Made by a program: the position numbers and the translations under genes. A model generated the notes under the pieces. That model worked only from the letters and a program-made list of their open reading frames with translations. It was not told where the DNA came from and searched no databases. Positions 34,861 to 48,410 of a stretch of 64,000 nucleotides of DNA are shown here, piece after piece (position 1 is the first letter of the stretch; every line of letters starts with the position of its first letter). Source of the stretch: Cyprinodon diabolis (taxonomy: Eukaryota > Chordata > Actinopteri > Cyprinodontiformes > Cyprinodontidae); the NCBI GenBank assembly GCA_030533445.1, contig CM060082.1, positions 34,677,817 through 34,741,816 of the forward strand, read 5' to 3'.

Positions 34861-36308
34861 TTCAAATCTAATTTTCCTTATATGTATGTGTCCTGACTGT
34901 GGGTGGATACCAGATAAAAACAAAATCAATAGAAAACGCAGAGAATTAAACCCATAACATTTTGTTCCAACGTCATTAACATGAATGTGACTGCCTCTCC
35001 AGGACTATAATGGAAAGGAGGAGTGAAAAGAGAAGGTAGAAGCAGAGAGTGATGAGATGGATGAGGCTGTGAGAGTGGAGGGTATCGTGTTTAAACAAGC
35101 CCTGACCCCTTCAGGGCTTCCTTTGTTTTACAAATGAGTTGTGGCTCTCTGTAATGATCCCTGATAGCTTAACACTCACTCTGCTGTTGTTTAAAATGAG
35201 TGTCGGCTTGTCAGGGTACCAAAAAGGTTATGGGTAGACCGCTGAGAAGGTGTGCGTTGATTTATTTGCTTCATCATTTGCTTCAAATAACATATTGATT
35301 TTCCTCGCTGAACAGTTCTCAGCTCTGGAGCGGCAAGCTTTAATGGTGTGCACACGCATTAGCTATAGAGGAGAAACACTGCTGTTCTGCATTATTTAAT
35401 AACGCATATGAACTCTTGTCAGTCCAGGTGGGAACAAAACACTGCGTCACGCTTGTTTTAACCTTTCAAATTTGTAGGTGGGAAAAAAAGCAAGTACCTT
35501 AACACCAAAGTGTGAATCTTGGTTTTTCTGTACCTGTATGAGCAGAAAAATCAGATAACACTTAAATTCTGGAAGTGACACATTTAGGTCATGCAAGTGG
35601 AAAATTGCACAAGATTAAGAGAACAATAGTGTGATTGTAATATGCTTATTAATTATGACATACGCTCCGTAACAAGTTTATCATGCAGACCTTACTAGTA
35701 ATGAGTTGAACCCTGTTTTTATTCAGAGCTGCTTGTATTCTTTGTGGCACAGATAAAGCAAGGTATTAGAAATGTTCCTGAGAGATTTTTGTCTATATTG
35801 GCATCACATGATCGTGCAGCTTCTAAAGATACACCAGCTGCACATCCATTATATAAATCATGCCCCCAAACCCCAAAGGTGTTTGGTTAGACTGAGATCT
35901 GGTGGTTTTTGAGCTCATAGAATAAATGTTATTTGTTACATGGTGTCTTATCTTGTTGAGAGTAGTCATCAGAAAATCGGTAGATTGTGGTTGTTAAGGG
36001 AAGGACTTGGCCCTTACAATCCCCTCTAAGGCTGTGACATTTAAGCAAGTATGGGCTGGTAATCAACAGCCAAGCTTTCATGGTTGTAGTGAAAATTGCC
36101 CCAATTATAAACCTACTGTTTGAATGTTGCTGCTTAATTTAGGGTTCATTCGGAAGGGCACCCCCCCCCAAATGATCCATCCCCCATTTCTTTCAGAAGA
36201 AATGTGCCCTTAATTTTCGACTATTAGCCAAAGGGGTAACTCTGTGGTTTAGCCTTGCTGTTACTCATCTTTTTTAAGGTTTTAAGTGTTAGGTTATCAG
36301 AGAGTTAA

Positions 36309-36560
36309 GGCCAATTTATATGCTTCTGACGCATAGCCTCTGCAACTGTCAAATCGGTCTCTGTGCGCAACCATGCCCCCCGCGGAGAGGTTCTGCAGCC
36401 CTCGTCACACACCTAAAAATAATCCTGACTATGTGTCAGACGGTCGCAAACCCGCGCAGACAAAAAGCAGCTGTGATTGGTCCTTAGTATGCCTTTGCGA
36501 CTGTCTGTTCGACCAAAGTCTGTTGCTCTTCTGTGAGACACTTCACTAATTCTCCTACTA
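36309..36560. repeat. Probable fragment of a fish MITE
   Basis: A locally CpG-rich island in AT-rich DNA contains 'ggccaatttatatgcttctg', 'cccccgcggagaggttctgc' and 'agctgtgattggtcc', phrases I associate with a dispersed fish DNA-transposon derivative. No second terminus or target duplication is visible. Confidence 0.35.
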
Positions 36561-37605
36561 CCTTTGACATTAGCAACATGTCTTTGTGGACACAAGTACA
36601 AAAAAGTACAACATTTGGTAATTTTTCATTTTGTAAACCATTCGCTGTAAACCATAGGGAAGGTTTAGTGGGGATTCCAAATTAATCAGCAGTTTGAAAT
36701 ACTTATATAAACAGGCATTTGAACTGGTACCTTTAAAGTAGTTTGTCAGTGCTTCCGTATTTTTGAAATAATACCAAAACTCAAAACGGATTGATTCGAA
36801 CATTTTGAACTTCAATGACTTTCAACACAGTACACAGGAAAGAAACGCCTCCCTGTCTAGATCTCAAGGAGTGTCATTCAGAAGCAATTACTTTATAATA
36901 ATACAATTATTCTTTTCTCAGGTCCCTTGAGTTGAAGCGTTCACTGAACAACGGTGAAATATGTTGCCTCATGCAAAGAAGCAGCCCGTTCTCAGCATTT
37001 TGACAAGGACACAAGGGAGACATATGGTTTTATTGTTTGTTTATTACAGAGTGCCATTTCATCATACTTCAGCTGGAACACATTGGGGTAATAAAAATAT
37101 AATCATTGAGGTTCCAACAACCAAATCTTAGCAGTGACTACTTTTAATCTTTGCAATAATATCGTAAGATTAAAACATGGCATTCAAGTCTGCCCGAATG
37201 CAAATGGTGCCCATGGTGCGGATTTGTCATCACAAAATTTGAAAAAGATCCTGTCTTGTTGGACTCATGTCAGACTAACTATGGTTCCACAGGGCTGGTA
37301 GAGCTCTAACTATTTTATTGTGGTGCATTTGGCACAACCATTGTGCACACTTGCCATCCTGCATGGATGGTTGAGGCTCCCCACACTTCATTTTACAGGG
37401 CACCCACCTGCAGACGCAAACACAGCTGTATATTGTCTATATAGGCCTGTTGCTGGGAGACTGTAAGAAAAAATGGACAAGCATTGGGTCATAGGGTTTA
37501 TGCTATGATCTTGGAAATGACTTGCAGCTGCTTGGCAAAAAAATCTTTTAGGATTTTAGCCACATATTAATCTCAGGATGTTTATTTTATTACTGTTTTT
37601 ATATG

Positions 37606-37897
37606 CACTGCAAAAAAACTGAAATCTAAATAGGTAACTTTTCTCTTAAAATAAGTGATTTTTTTCTTTAATTAAGTAAGTAAGTAAGTGATACTCTTTG
37701 CCCATTAAATGAGGCAATTTACATTTAACATAAGAAAATAAACTGTACAGTCTTAATTGAATTGCATAATGCCTAATTATCTTATTCCAAGGGTAAAAAA
37801 TACTCATGCGATTGGCAGATAATCTTATTTACCTTCTCAAATTAAGTGTTAATACCCTTATTACACATTTTTACAAATTTTTAGACCATTTTTGCAA
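37606..37897. repeat. Probable MITE with CACTGCAAAAA end
   Basis: The left end 'cactgcaaaaaaactgaaat' and the right end '...ccatttttgcaattt' form a weak terminal inverted repeat. The interior is AT-rich with 'ggcagataatcttatttacc'. This resembles a very common fish MITE beginning CACTGCAAAAA, but the right end is eroded. Confidence 0.4.
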
Positions 37898-40731
37898 TTT
37901 GATAGCGTTAAACCTGATTGCCTCATTGTTCTGGTCTTTATTAGCTGTTTCCCATCTGGTAATTAATCCAGATAAGTAGCATCCATAAATAAAAGTCCAC
38001 AGTACAGATACTCCTTGGTTCAGATATTCCATGTCCTACAGTATTCTCTGTTGTTTACGCTTTGTGTTTTCCTGTCCATTCCAGGCAAATTGGTTCAGGA
38101 TTTACACCATACTTAAGCCATCCTAAATTTGGGCCCTCAGCAAAACACAAACATGACACTGATAGCTTATATCAAGGATCTTAAAGGTCACGCATAGCAG
38201 TCTCCAGAATGTGAGGCTCTAGTTGTAATACCGCTTAATTTAATTAAGAATAAACATGTTTTGAACCACAGACAGAAAGGAGTTTCTGATTCTATGAAAG
38301 CAGTGGTCAAAGTTTGATGTCAGAGTTTAATTTTTAGGTCATATAGAGGACATTTGTCTAATGTCTCAGTCAATATAATTACTCCCTGACTTCAGGTCAT
38401 GGCTTCTTTTTTTCTATTAGTGTGGTATTTACAAACTGAAAGAACATTTATAAAATCAGTTGCAGCTTTGCGTAATTATAGAGATGTTATCTTTGTAAAT
38501 CAGGCTCCGGATCCAACATTTGTCTTACTCAACAGTAAACTCCTGTCAGGCGCTTTATGGGTTTGTGTGGGCTTTGTTTTGCATCTCACCCTACATGCAG
38601 ATGTCCATCACCACCTGACAGACTCTGGAGGCTTTTGACTGCCTGAAAGGATTTGCTCAGGACTTATACTGCCTCATAGCTAAAAGGAGAACCACTGCAG
38701 GAAATAAAAAGATTTGGTTTGATGATAGGTTACTCATATTTTTTAAGGTAGATTTTATATTTTTGTGCTAAAGTACTTTCCCTTTATTACCACATAACAA
38801 CTTATCATTAGCTGTTAGAGTGCAATATTAAGGTCAGCTAAAGAAGTTCACAATTTACTTATTAAAGGATTTGGTTAAAACACATTTCCCAATCAATATA
38901 TATATATCTACCTTTTAGTTTGAGAACATTCATTCAGCAGAAAATAAATTATATTTTAACGAAACTACTTTTTCTCAATTTTTTTTTCACATTTATTTTT
39001 TATTTTATCACATATTTGTATTTATTATTTCTTAAATGTCCTTTTAATATGGATAGATTAATCACATCTAAAATGGAGGTGGAAATAGAGGGAATACTTC
39101 CCTAAATAACTTAATTGGATCTAATGTACATGTTGAAGGTTTGCATGATAATAATAGTTTTGCTAACTATGAAGGCTCAAGTAGACCAAAACAGTCCAAA
39201 CCCTGTTCAGTCTCTATGGTTACCCCAGATGCTGCCTCACCTTCCAGAGATAAACCAATCATATTTAGAGGGGTGGCTATGATCTTATTTTTTGACAAAA
39301 TCCATCTTATTTATAAAGAATCCCATAAAATTATTACTGCTAAGAGCAGGTGGGATGGAAGGTTCAACAGAGCTATGGCTCTGGGTGAGTTTGGCAACTG
39401 AATTAAAAAGGGCTGCATGATGTTCCAAGCTTATCTCACCAACAGTGGGAAAGAAAGTCAAAATGAAATAAATCTCATAAATACTAATTTGTGGATCAAT
39501 CCTTACTTGTGGTTTGCTGAACATTAATAAAACTTTCAAAAATAAAGGCTTTCATATGTGACTAGATGTATATATCCATATTTAAGATATCTCTGTTAAA
39601 GATTATTAACTTTAATAAAAGTTTTGACTTGTTTTTATCCATAGTTGAATAAGGTCTTAATTACATAAATAGATTTTTCTTTTTGAGTTACTATGTGGAG
39701 ATTCCACCCAGCAATATTATTTCACACTTCTCTGATCTTTGATTATATGGAGGGAGATTAATATTTCTATTAATATTAATATTTCTTGTTTCAGGCTGTT
39801 GAACTGCTGATCCACTCAGAGTTGCCGTGAATATTTTATATTTTCTTTATTGACCTTCTCAAATGGCAGAGCTCACTCTGTCTTAGAACGTAGTACTTTC
39901 CTTCAGGACTGAGACTGTTTTCTACTTTCGGCTACTTTAGGTCGTGAAAGAAACTTAAAATAATATCAAATTTAGGTCATAATAAGTTGAGACTCCAGAA
40001 GAGATTTGATTCTTAAAAAAAGAGATGTAATACAGTTTGAGTGAAGGCTATCTGCACCATTTCTGTAGTTGAGGCAGTAAGTAGAACACATGTACTGACT
40101 CAAACCCTAAACAATATGGATTCTGATGCACATATACAGAAATTTTTTTTTCTATACCATTCATATCCATATCTGGGTAAAATATCACAATATATATTGA
40201 TATTGCACGTTGTCATAATATCTTATCATGACCCAAGTATCGTGACATGTATTGTATCACATCACACATTCCACTAATTACCCCTATGAGTAAATCAGAT
40301 TCCATGATACCCAGAACTCATTTGGTCTGAATCCACCATAAGTGAACTTCAGCAATTAGCTCAAGCAATTTTTCCATTCCTTTGTGTGTTGTTAAAAATG
40401 ATCGAAATAATATAAAACAAATAGTCCCCTGCTGACTTTATCTTGGACCTTTTGCAAAAAGCAGGAAGAATATTAATGCACGGATAGACCCTCTGAAAGC
40501 CTTGGTCACTGTGGGGAGGGGAGAGAAACGGGTTAAAAAGAGCAGCGAGGCTCAAAACATACCTCATAAACAGTTTAGGTGAATGCAATGGCAATCAATG
40601 AGCTCAAGCAATAAGGGAATTTGCTATCACAGCACTTGCAGCATGTTATACTCAGTGAGGCTTTCAACGCTGTACCTGACATCCTGGCCATCTCTATGGG
40701 TATTTGCAGATTTAAAGAACTGAAAATACTG

Positions 40732-41891
<1,160 letters not shown>

Positions 41892-41902
41892 TATAGTGTA
41901 TA

Positions 41903-41923
41903 GTATATATATATATATATATA
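41903..41923. repeat. Short (TA)n tract
   Basis: About ten TA copies lie just right of the hAT element end. Confidence 0.85.
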
Positions 41924-42537
41924 CCTTTTAACCATAATTTCTGGAAACCCAAAAAGAAGAAGATTTTTATGTCCTTTTGACCAAAATACAATGCAGAGTC
42001 TTTGCCAAAGTTTGTTCTAGCTTCTGATACAACACCTGAGAGAAAGCAAAGCTTTATAGATATCTCCCCGCCTCTGGCTTTACTTTGATCCAAAGATGGA
42101 GACAAGAGGTTTTATCCTAAACTTTGTCTCTAAGGCTACTACTCAGTTTTCACCTGGAAAAACAGTGGCTCCTAGGTTATATGAGAAAAAAAGTTGTACT
42201 TTTAGGATAAAGAATTCAGACCAGAGAAAGAAGGATTAGGAATTCCTAGATGTAATTAATCAAAGCTGAGCCCCTCGCCTCAGGGCATCTCTGAGTAACG
42301 TTGCAGAAGAGGAAGTTACTGGTCTAAAAAAGGGATTAAATAGCTGTATATCCTTGGTAACAATGATGGATTACTAACCAAATCCTATTTCTCGCCAAAC
42401 AACAGTAGGGTTTAAATGGGAGTTTGTCTATCACATTCAGTTTGACTCAACCAATGTATCTCTGCATAATGTCACTCTTACACTTAAATGATGTGTTTTT
42501 GTCTTTTCTAATAATCTTTTTTTGGCTTTCTCCACAG

Positions 42538-42793
42538 TGAGTATCACATCTTCACCCTCTGCACAGAGACAAAGTCCCACAATGTCGACTGCTACTGGCC
42601 CAACCCGCTGGTAGAGAGCTACATCATCCGCATTCACAAGCACTTTTTTTCCAATTGCACCATGGAGGGCGTGAAATGGGGGGACCCACCGGACGACACG
42701 CTCACCATTCTCATTCTCATACCGGTTTTCCTCACTTTGGCCATGATTGCTCTGGTGGTCTGGTGCAGCAAAAGGAGTGATCTCCTTGCATAA
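42538..42793 (+). CDS. ramp3: RAMP3-like receptor activity-modifying protein, last exon
   Basis: It begins after 'ttggctttctccacag'. It encodes the remaining three RAMP cysteines (LCTET, DCYWPNP, SNCTM), the family signature CYWPNPL, a third sequon (NCT), the DPPD motif just before the membrane, one transmembrane helix (about LTILILIPVFLTLAMIALVV) and a short basic tail VVWCSKRSDLLA ending at TAA 42791-42793. All six RAMP cysteines are thus present across the two exons, and the mature part (about 137 residues) fits the family. Two oddities are visible. A cysteine replaces the usual R or Q in VVW(R/Q)SK. The tail ends DLLA, whereas mammalian RAMP3 ends in the PDZ-binding DTLL. The upstream intron is 14,576 bp. 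Confidence 0.93.
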
Positions 42794-42902
42794 GACATGA
42801 AAATGAAGGATACAGAGAGAGAGAGACTGCAACTAAGGCTCAAACCTCTTCATTAACTTTATATTGTAAATTATTTTGGTTTGATGGCCCCATTGAAAAT
42901 AC

Positions 42903-42908
42903 AATAAA
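42903..42908 (+). terminator. ramp3: Candidate polyadenylation signal of the RAMP3-like gene
   Basis: AATAAA lies 110 bp after the stop codon, in AT-rich sequence. Further hexamers at 43868 and beyond could serve longer 3' UTRs. Transcript data would be needed to choose. Confidence 0.4.
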
Positions 42909-44389
42909 CAACCTTCTTCTTTTATAAGAAATAACAACAGCAGACAGAGTCTCTTGCGTTGCATAAATAATAATCTTGAGACTTGGACCTGTTGAATGAC
43001 TCAGGGCTTTAAGGTCTAGGACTTAAGTCTCATGAAGCAGTTTTATCCTGTGTAATCAGGGTAAGCTTGTAGGTATTACATCATAAATCTTATTGAGTTA
43101 TTGAAGTGTGGACCAATGTTTCATTTTTCCTGGTAATATTACACAGAGTACAAGTCAAGGATTGGAATTCACAACCTATCTGAATTATTTTGTTTTTATG
43201 GAGACTATACTGTATCTCTAATGTGGGAAAATGATACTTTGACCTTCATCTTCACTTTACTTTGACTCACAATTAATACAGAGATTTGACTTCACTTGAT
43301 AATATGTAAATTATCTCTCTTATAAAGGGGCTGAAACTTGTCCCTATAAAAAAATTCCTTAAAACTTCTTCTGTACCTGCCTGTAAAGACTAAACAAACT
43401 CAGATGTAATAAGTAAAATTTATTTTTTAGCCATTCTGACCGTTACTCTGTTATTTTTCCTTTGTCTTTCTACTAAGCTAAAAGCCACACGGCTTTCAAC
43501 ATTGGGATTTTAAATCATCTACCCCTTAGAGATGCCAAGGATGTGGGTTGTGTAATTGGTCTTCACTTACTGGGTTGATTTTCCCTGGAAGATAATTATG
43601 TAAAGCATTCCTGAAATCTATTGGATACAGACTTTTGACCTGTGAGATTCCTGCCGGAGCGCTGTCTCACTGCTGAAGGCCAAAGTATTCACCACTTCAG
43701 TGACTGACCTCCACACTGATGGGAAATCCAAGTCACAGAGGAAGCTGTATTTAAATATTTTATCCCCACACTGTATGGAAGGAAGCCAAAGTTGGAACTT
43801 ATACTGTTTCATGGAATGTAATGTTTTGTCTTGCTAAATGACTGAATGGATCTTCACCACTGGAAAGAATAAACTTTACAAAGACAAGGAAACACTCGGA
43901 TTTATATGTTTGGAGACTTGAATTTCCAGTTGGACTGATCCCCAAAAGTCGGTTTTGTAGCAGTGTAACTTATAAAATATTGCTGTTAATATACTAGTCC
44001 TCACAAAGATGAGTTATCTGTAGAGGTCTATATCTGTCTGTGCAGTCTACTGTATCTTTGTTGGTTTCTCACTGTTACTCCAAATAGAAGGAAATGGACA
44101 CTTTTTGTTTAGCCCAAGAACAGACAAGGGTTAATTGGACTTCCTGAGCATTTTTAGATTCATGCTTCCTCCATGACTCATGCATCATCACTTTTCTTCA
44201 AAGAGCTCTATTTACATGTCTTTGACTGTGGGATATTTGGAACATACATCTAGATTAAGATCATGCATTCCCAAAGATTTCAACAGAGTCATTTTATTAT
44301 CATAAAGACAGCATAATATGCAGGGGATTAAGCTCTATTGTTACTGTTGTCAGCTGGTCAGGGATCATGGTGACGCTGATTGAATGAAA

Positions 44390-44540
44390 GCCTCACTTCT
44401 GTTAGTCTGCCCCAGGGTAGCTGTGGCTACAATGTAAAACACCACTATTAGCTTGTGAATGTAAGGGTGAGAGGGTGAATGTAGTATGAAAAGCTTTGGG
44501 ATTCTCCACACTTTAGAAAGCACTATATAAATACAGGTCG
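44390..44540 (+). mobile_element. SINE tail fragment
   Basis: It shares with the SINE at 30709-30957 the order 'gccccagggtagctgtggct', 'tgtgaatgtaagggtgag' and 'aaagcactatataaatacag'. It is truncated at its 5' side, as is usual for SINE copies made by a LINE. Confidence 0.6.
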
Positions 44541-47500
44541 GAACTGTTGTTCTTGGAAAGATTAACTGCTCCCTCAGCAGTTTTATAAATGTTTTTTAGA
44601 GCTTCTAAGACAAAGTAGGGCATAGATTTTTGATTTAATGTCTATAATTTACTTTGTGATACATACCCTCCACCCTGCTAGAAGACAAGCTATTATAGCT
44701 GTATTTTACTAGAATTTGCTCAGTGCTAGCCTACTTTACTAATATAAACTACGTTGGATTTTACACTTACAAAAAGCCATTTGGTTACTAAGAGGTTGAA
44801 CCTTGATATGTGTCCAGCTGAGGTATGGCTGCAAATACTGTAGCCTCCTTTTTTATGACCAAGTTGGTGATGTTGGGTTTTAAGTTAATGACAACCATGC
44901 CTTTTGACCGGAAATTCAACTATTTATGTTACCAACAGTTTAAAAATGCTGACTTTCTCTTCTAATGAAATGTATTAAAGACAATTCAGTTTCCTTTATT
45001 TGTTTTAGCTTAGAATCACTCTGTTTCACAAATGTTTGGAGCCATTTTTTTTATTTAGAAACTCCTTTATGTAAAATGGATCTGCACATCTGATAAATCA
45101 AAAAGCAGTATGTTCGTTTCTTTGTCATTAGATTTTGATAAGGCATGATGACCCAGGTAAGAATATTTAGCCACCGATGAAACAAACAAGCCAAACTTTG
45201 AACCTGATCTTCAAAGATTCCAAATAAGGAGCCCTAAATTACTTGGGGGAAAAGAAAATGGGTGTGTTGTGGGTGGTCTACAAAGAATGCATTGGGTAAC
45301 TGGTGCAAAACTGGTTTGGACCTTAATAAGGAAATACCATAATCTACTCTCAGGGTGGGCAGCAGGTTAACTGTAAAAGAAACTAATTTTCTGCCTATTG
45401 ATGAAGGGAAACTTTCTAAAAGTTTTGCAGTGACTGCTTGACTTATTTCAGACTCCCTGTATTGATTTTTCACCTGGTTAGTAAACCAGTACCAGCTTTG
45501 CGAATGCTATCAAATTCGAACATGTTTTAAAGATCAGGCCCTTTGCCCCATGGGTCCTGTTCACATTAACAAGTCTTTTTTTGCAAAGAAGACATTTTTT
45601 CTTTTGGTTTGTATCTGAACCATTTTCAAAACTGTATAAACATTGTTTTCAAAAGTGGAGATGAAAAAACTACCTAATCTCAAAACAAAACAGTAAAGCT
45701 TATTTCATTTGCTTTTACCCTTGTATTTTAGCCTAGTCCTGTATTAGCCATGCTCAAGAGCTATAAATTTGATGTTGTTAATATCTAAATTTGCATCACC
45801 ATTTCTCAGTAGACTGACATAGACTGTGTGGAATTAGACTTTTTATTTAAACAGTGAAAAAGTAAAGCATTCAGAATATTGTAGCATTAGCCATAATTTC
45901 TCCCTCCGTTCCGATGTTCTATTCATGTCATATTTATGGACATTTCTCAAATAAAAGAACCATCTTAAGCTAAATAAGTGACACAAAGGCATTTTTGTTT
46001 GAGTTTGGAAGAACTTCCCCAAAAGTCAACTTTAATAAATGTCTTGTACACATCTTAAATATGAAACTAATGGAAGGCAAAACTTCTCAATAATAGTATT
46101 TAAACTTAGATGTTGCTTGTAATCATTGGCTGATGTGGTAAATTGAGAATTAATAAGTTTTTTTATGTAACTTTTGGGATGTGATATCTATTTATATCTT
46201 GTATACACTTAATGTTTGTAAATCTGCTATTTGTGACCTTTTGCTTTTTGATAAGTCTCTCCATACCCACTATATAATGTATGAAGTCCACTAACTTAAT
46301 TTGCCTTCAAACAGCTTGCATGAAACAATTTGAACTGAAAAAAATGGAACATAGTGTTTGGGGTCTAGTTTTAGAATCACAGGAAATAAGTAGGTGGAGG
46401 AGGAACCGGGAAGGAGTCATATAGGAGATAAAACATGTCTCATTTCATTTTGAAATAAATAAATTAAGTCATGTTGTAACGTCTCATGTCTCAATTGTCT
46501 CCTTTTAGTTTTCATCCAAAGCTAGAGATTACTTATTTGTAAGAGCAGCAACAGGCCATTTCTCTTTCAAATATTGCATGCTGATTCATATTTTAAACAA
46601 ATATGAGTTTTGTTTCCTGAGATAGAAAATATAATGTCAAGGAATAAGATAAGTTATTTCAAGAAATGGGTAACAACTGTAAGTATTTTGTTTGGCACTT
46701 GATCTGCTTTGGTTCAATTTGTCAATAAATGGCTTACAGTATATCATCATATTAAAAAGATTTTATATAGTGAGGATGCCAAGGACCCACTCTTTCCATT
46801 TAAGTGTAGGTAACACTCCCTTACTAAAGGACAACTTTTCTGTTTCTAAAGAGGAGGGTTTATTTTTTCTTTAAAGGTCTGATCTGAGTTATTTACTTTC
46901 AGGCTGAACTCAAATCAGAGCTGCCCATGCGGTTCCAATTTACCATGTGTCACTGCTGTCACAGGATTCAAAAATTGACCAGTGAACCAGAGACCAGGCC
47001 TAAAATACTGTCTCTATTACCTCAAGCTTCTGACACATCCACTGTCTGATCTATCCAATCTCTACTTTGTCATAGAAGCATGAAATTAATTTTCTCATGT
47101 CATAACAACACACATACCTCCAGGTGTAGCAGCATTACTTTCAAGAATGTGTCCAGCAGCTTTATGTTTCCACAATTAAAAGAACTGGGGTTATATGAAA
47201 GGGTTCAAATGACTTCTTTGATGGGATGAATTTGTCATATCAGCATGAATAAAATAAGGAGACAACATCACAGGTTGGAGCAAATGTGAATAAAACCAGC
47301 AGAGGTTCCGCCATTACTACAGATGATTATTTCCTATGGATCACACAGAGCAATCTCAGTGCTTTGCTACAGTATTTATACATTTATTACACATGTTTTC
47401 TTGTCTGGTTTTTGACACATCTAACAGATTTACATATAAAACTTTGAACGGCAATTTCTTTTAGTTAATATGCTTTGATTTAAACATTTTCTGTCTATCT

Positions 47501-47674
47501 GTCCGTGTGTTTGGCTATCTTAGTACCTTTTATTTATTGCATATTTCTTTAGTTCTAAGTCTATGTTTTAATGCTTTGCTTTGGCGATTCCTAAGCGAGC
47601 AGCTGAAAGGGCATACGTCTCCTTGAGGTTACAAAAGCACAAATTGTTCTGGTATGCTTTGTGTTACAACCTTG

Positions 47675-48410
47675 CAGTGGTGTCAAAGGTACACACATTT
47701 GTTACTTAAGTAGAAGTATAGATACTGCAGTTTAAAAACACTGGTAAAAGTTGAAGTTTTAAATTGACCTCTTTACTCAAGTAAAAGTGAAAAAGTATGT
47801 GTTCCAAAAACTACTTAAAGTATAAAGTAACCTTTAAAAAAAAAAAAAAACAGCCAGTTGCCACTATATGAATTGAAAGTTAAATTTTTTGACCATTTCG
47901 AAAAGTTCTTTGAGATAGGGCCAAGGATGAGGAAGGTCTTGTTGGTCTCCATCTCCCGATACGCTCTCGCCTGTGTCCGACCTTTCAGACATTTCAACAT
48001 CTTTTTCTGAATCTGACGTTGTAGCATTCCATAGATAATTCACGTTTGCAGTTTGAAGAACACCTGCTTGCTTCTGATGATTTCCTTTAGCTAACCAATG
48101 AGTGTTTGCGTTATATAACTCATCCAATTACACTAGTTTTCACTAGATGTGGATGGCGCCAATGATCTGCATTAGATGGCACACATGAAGTGACATAAAT
48201 ATTTATAAACATTAAACTGAAGCCAAGAGTAACGAGTAACGTTTGTTTTAAAAATGTAAGAAATAGAAAGTACAGATACTTGTGTGAAAATGTAATGAGT
48301 AGAAGTCAGAAGTAGGAAGAGAAATAAGTAATGGAGTAAAGTATAGATACCTAAAAAGTGTACTTAAGTACAGTATCGAAGTATTTATACTTCGTCACTT
48401 GACCATTCTG
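47675..48410. mobile_element. hAT-type non-autonomous element (copy 2, 736 bp)
   Basis: Left end CAGTGGTGTCAAAGGTA; right end '...CACTTGACCATTCTG'. A perfect 8-bp target duplication CAACCTTG flanks it (47667-47674 and 48411-48418). It is homologous along its length to 32894-33449 but keeps an extra ~180 bp at about 47900-48090, which reads as part of a transposase exon on the minus strand. Confidence 0.92.
47864..48127 (-). pseudogene. Probable transposase exon remnant in the hAT element
   Basis: The minus-strand open frame contains an acidic, serine-rich run (SDSEKDVEMSERSDTGES) followed by PHPWPYLKELFEM. A WPYLKE(F/L)FE block just before the zinc finger is a pattern I associate with the N-termini of fish hAT/ZBED-type proteins. 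No BED finger or catalytic domain follows. The sister copy at 32894 has lost exactly this part. Confidence 0.4.

Larger units (their letters stand above)
42794..47674. other. 3' UTR and downstream flank of the RAMP3-like gene
   Basis: The sequence is AT-rich with several AATAAA words (42903, 43868, 46455). The first part is probably transcribed as 3' UTR. Apart from a SINE tail at 44390-44540 I see no coding exon, RNA gene or intact element. Open frames are short and unrecognised. Confidence 0.6.

Noticed and set aside
39141..39401. 86-codon plus-strand frame in intron 2
   Set aside because: No family resemblance and no splice sites of convincing quality; likely chance or old repeat.
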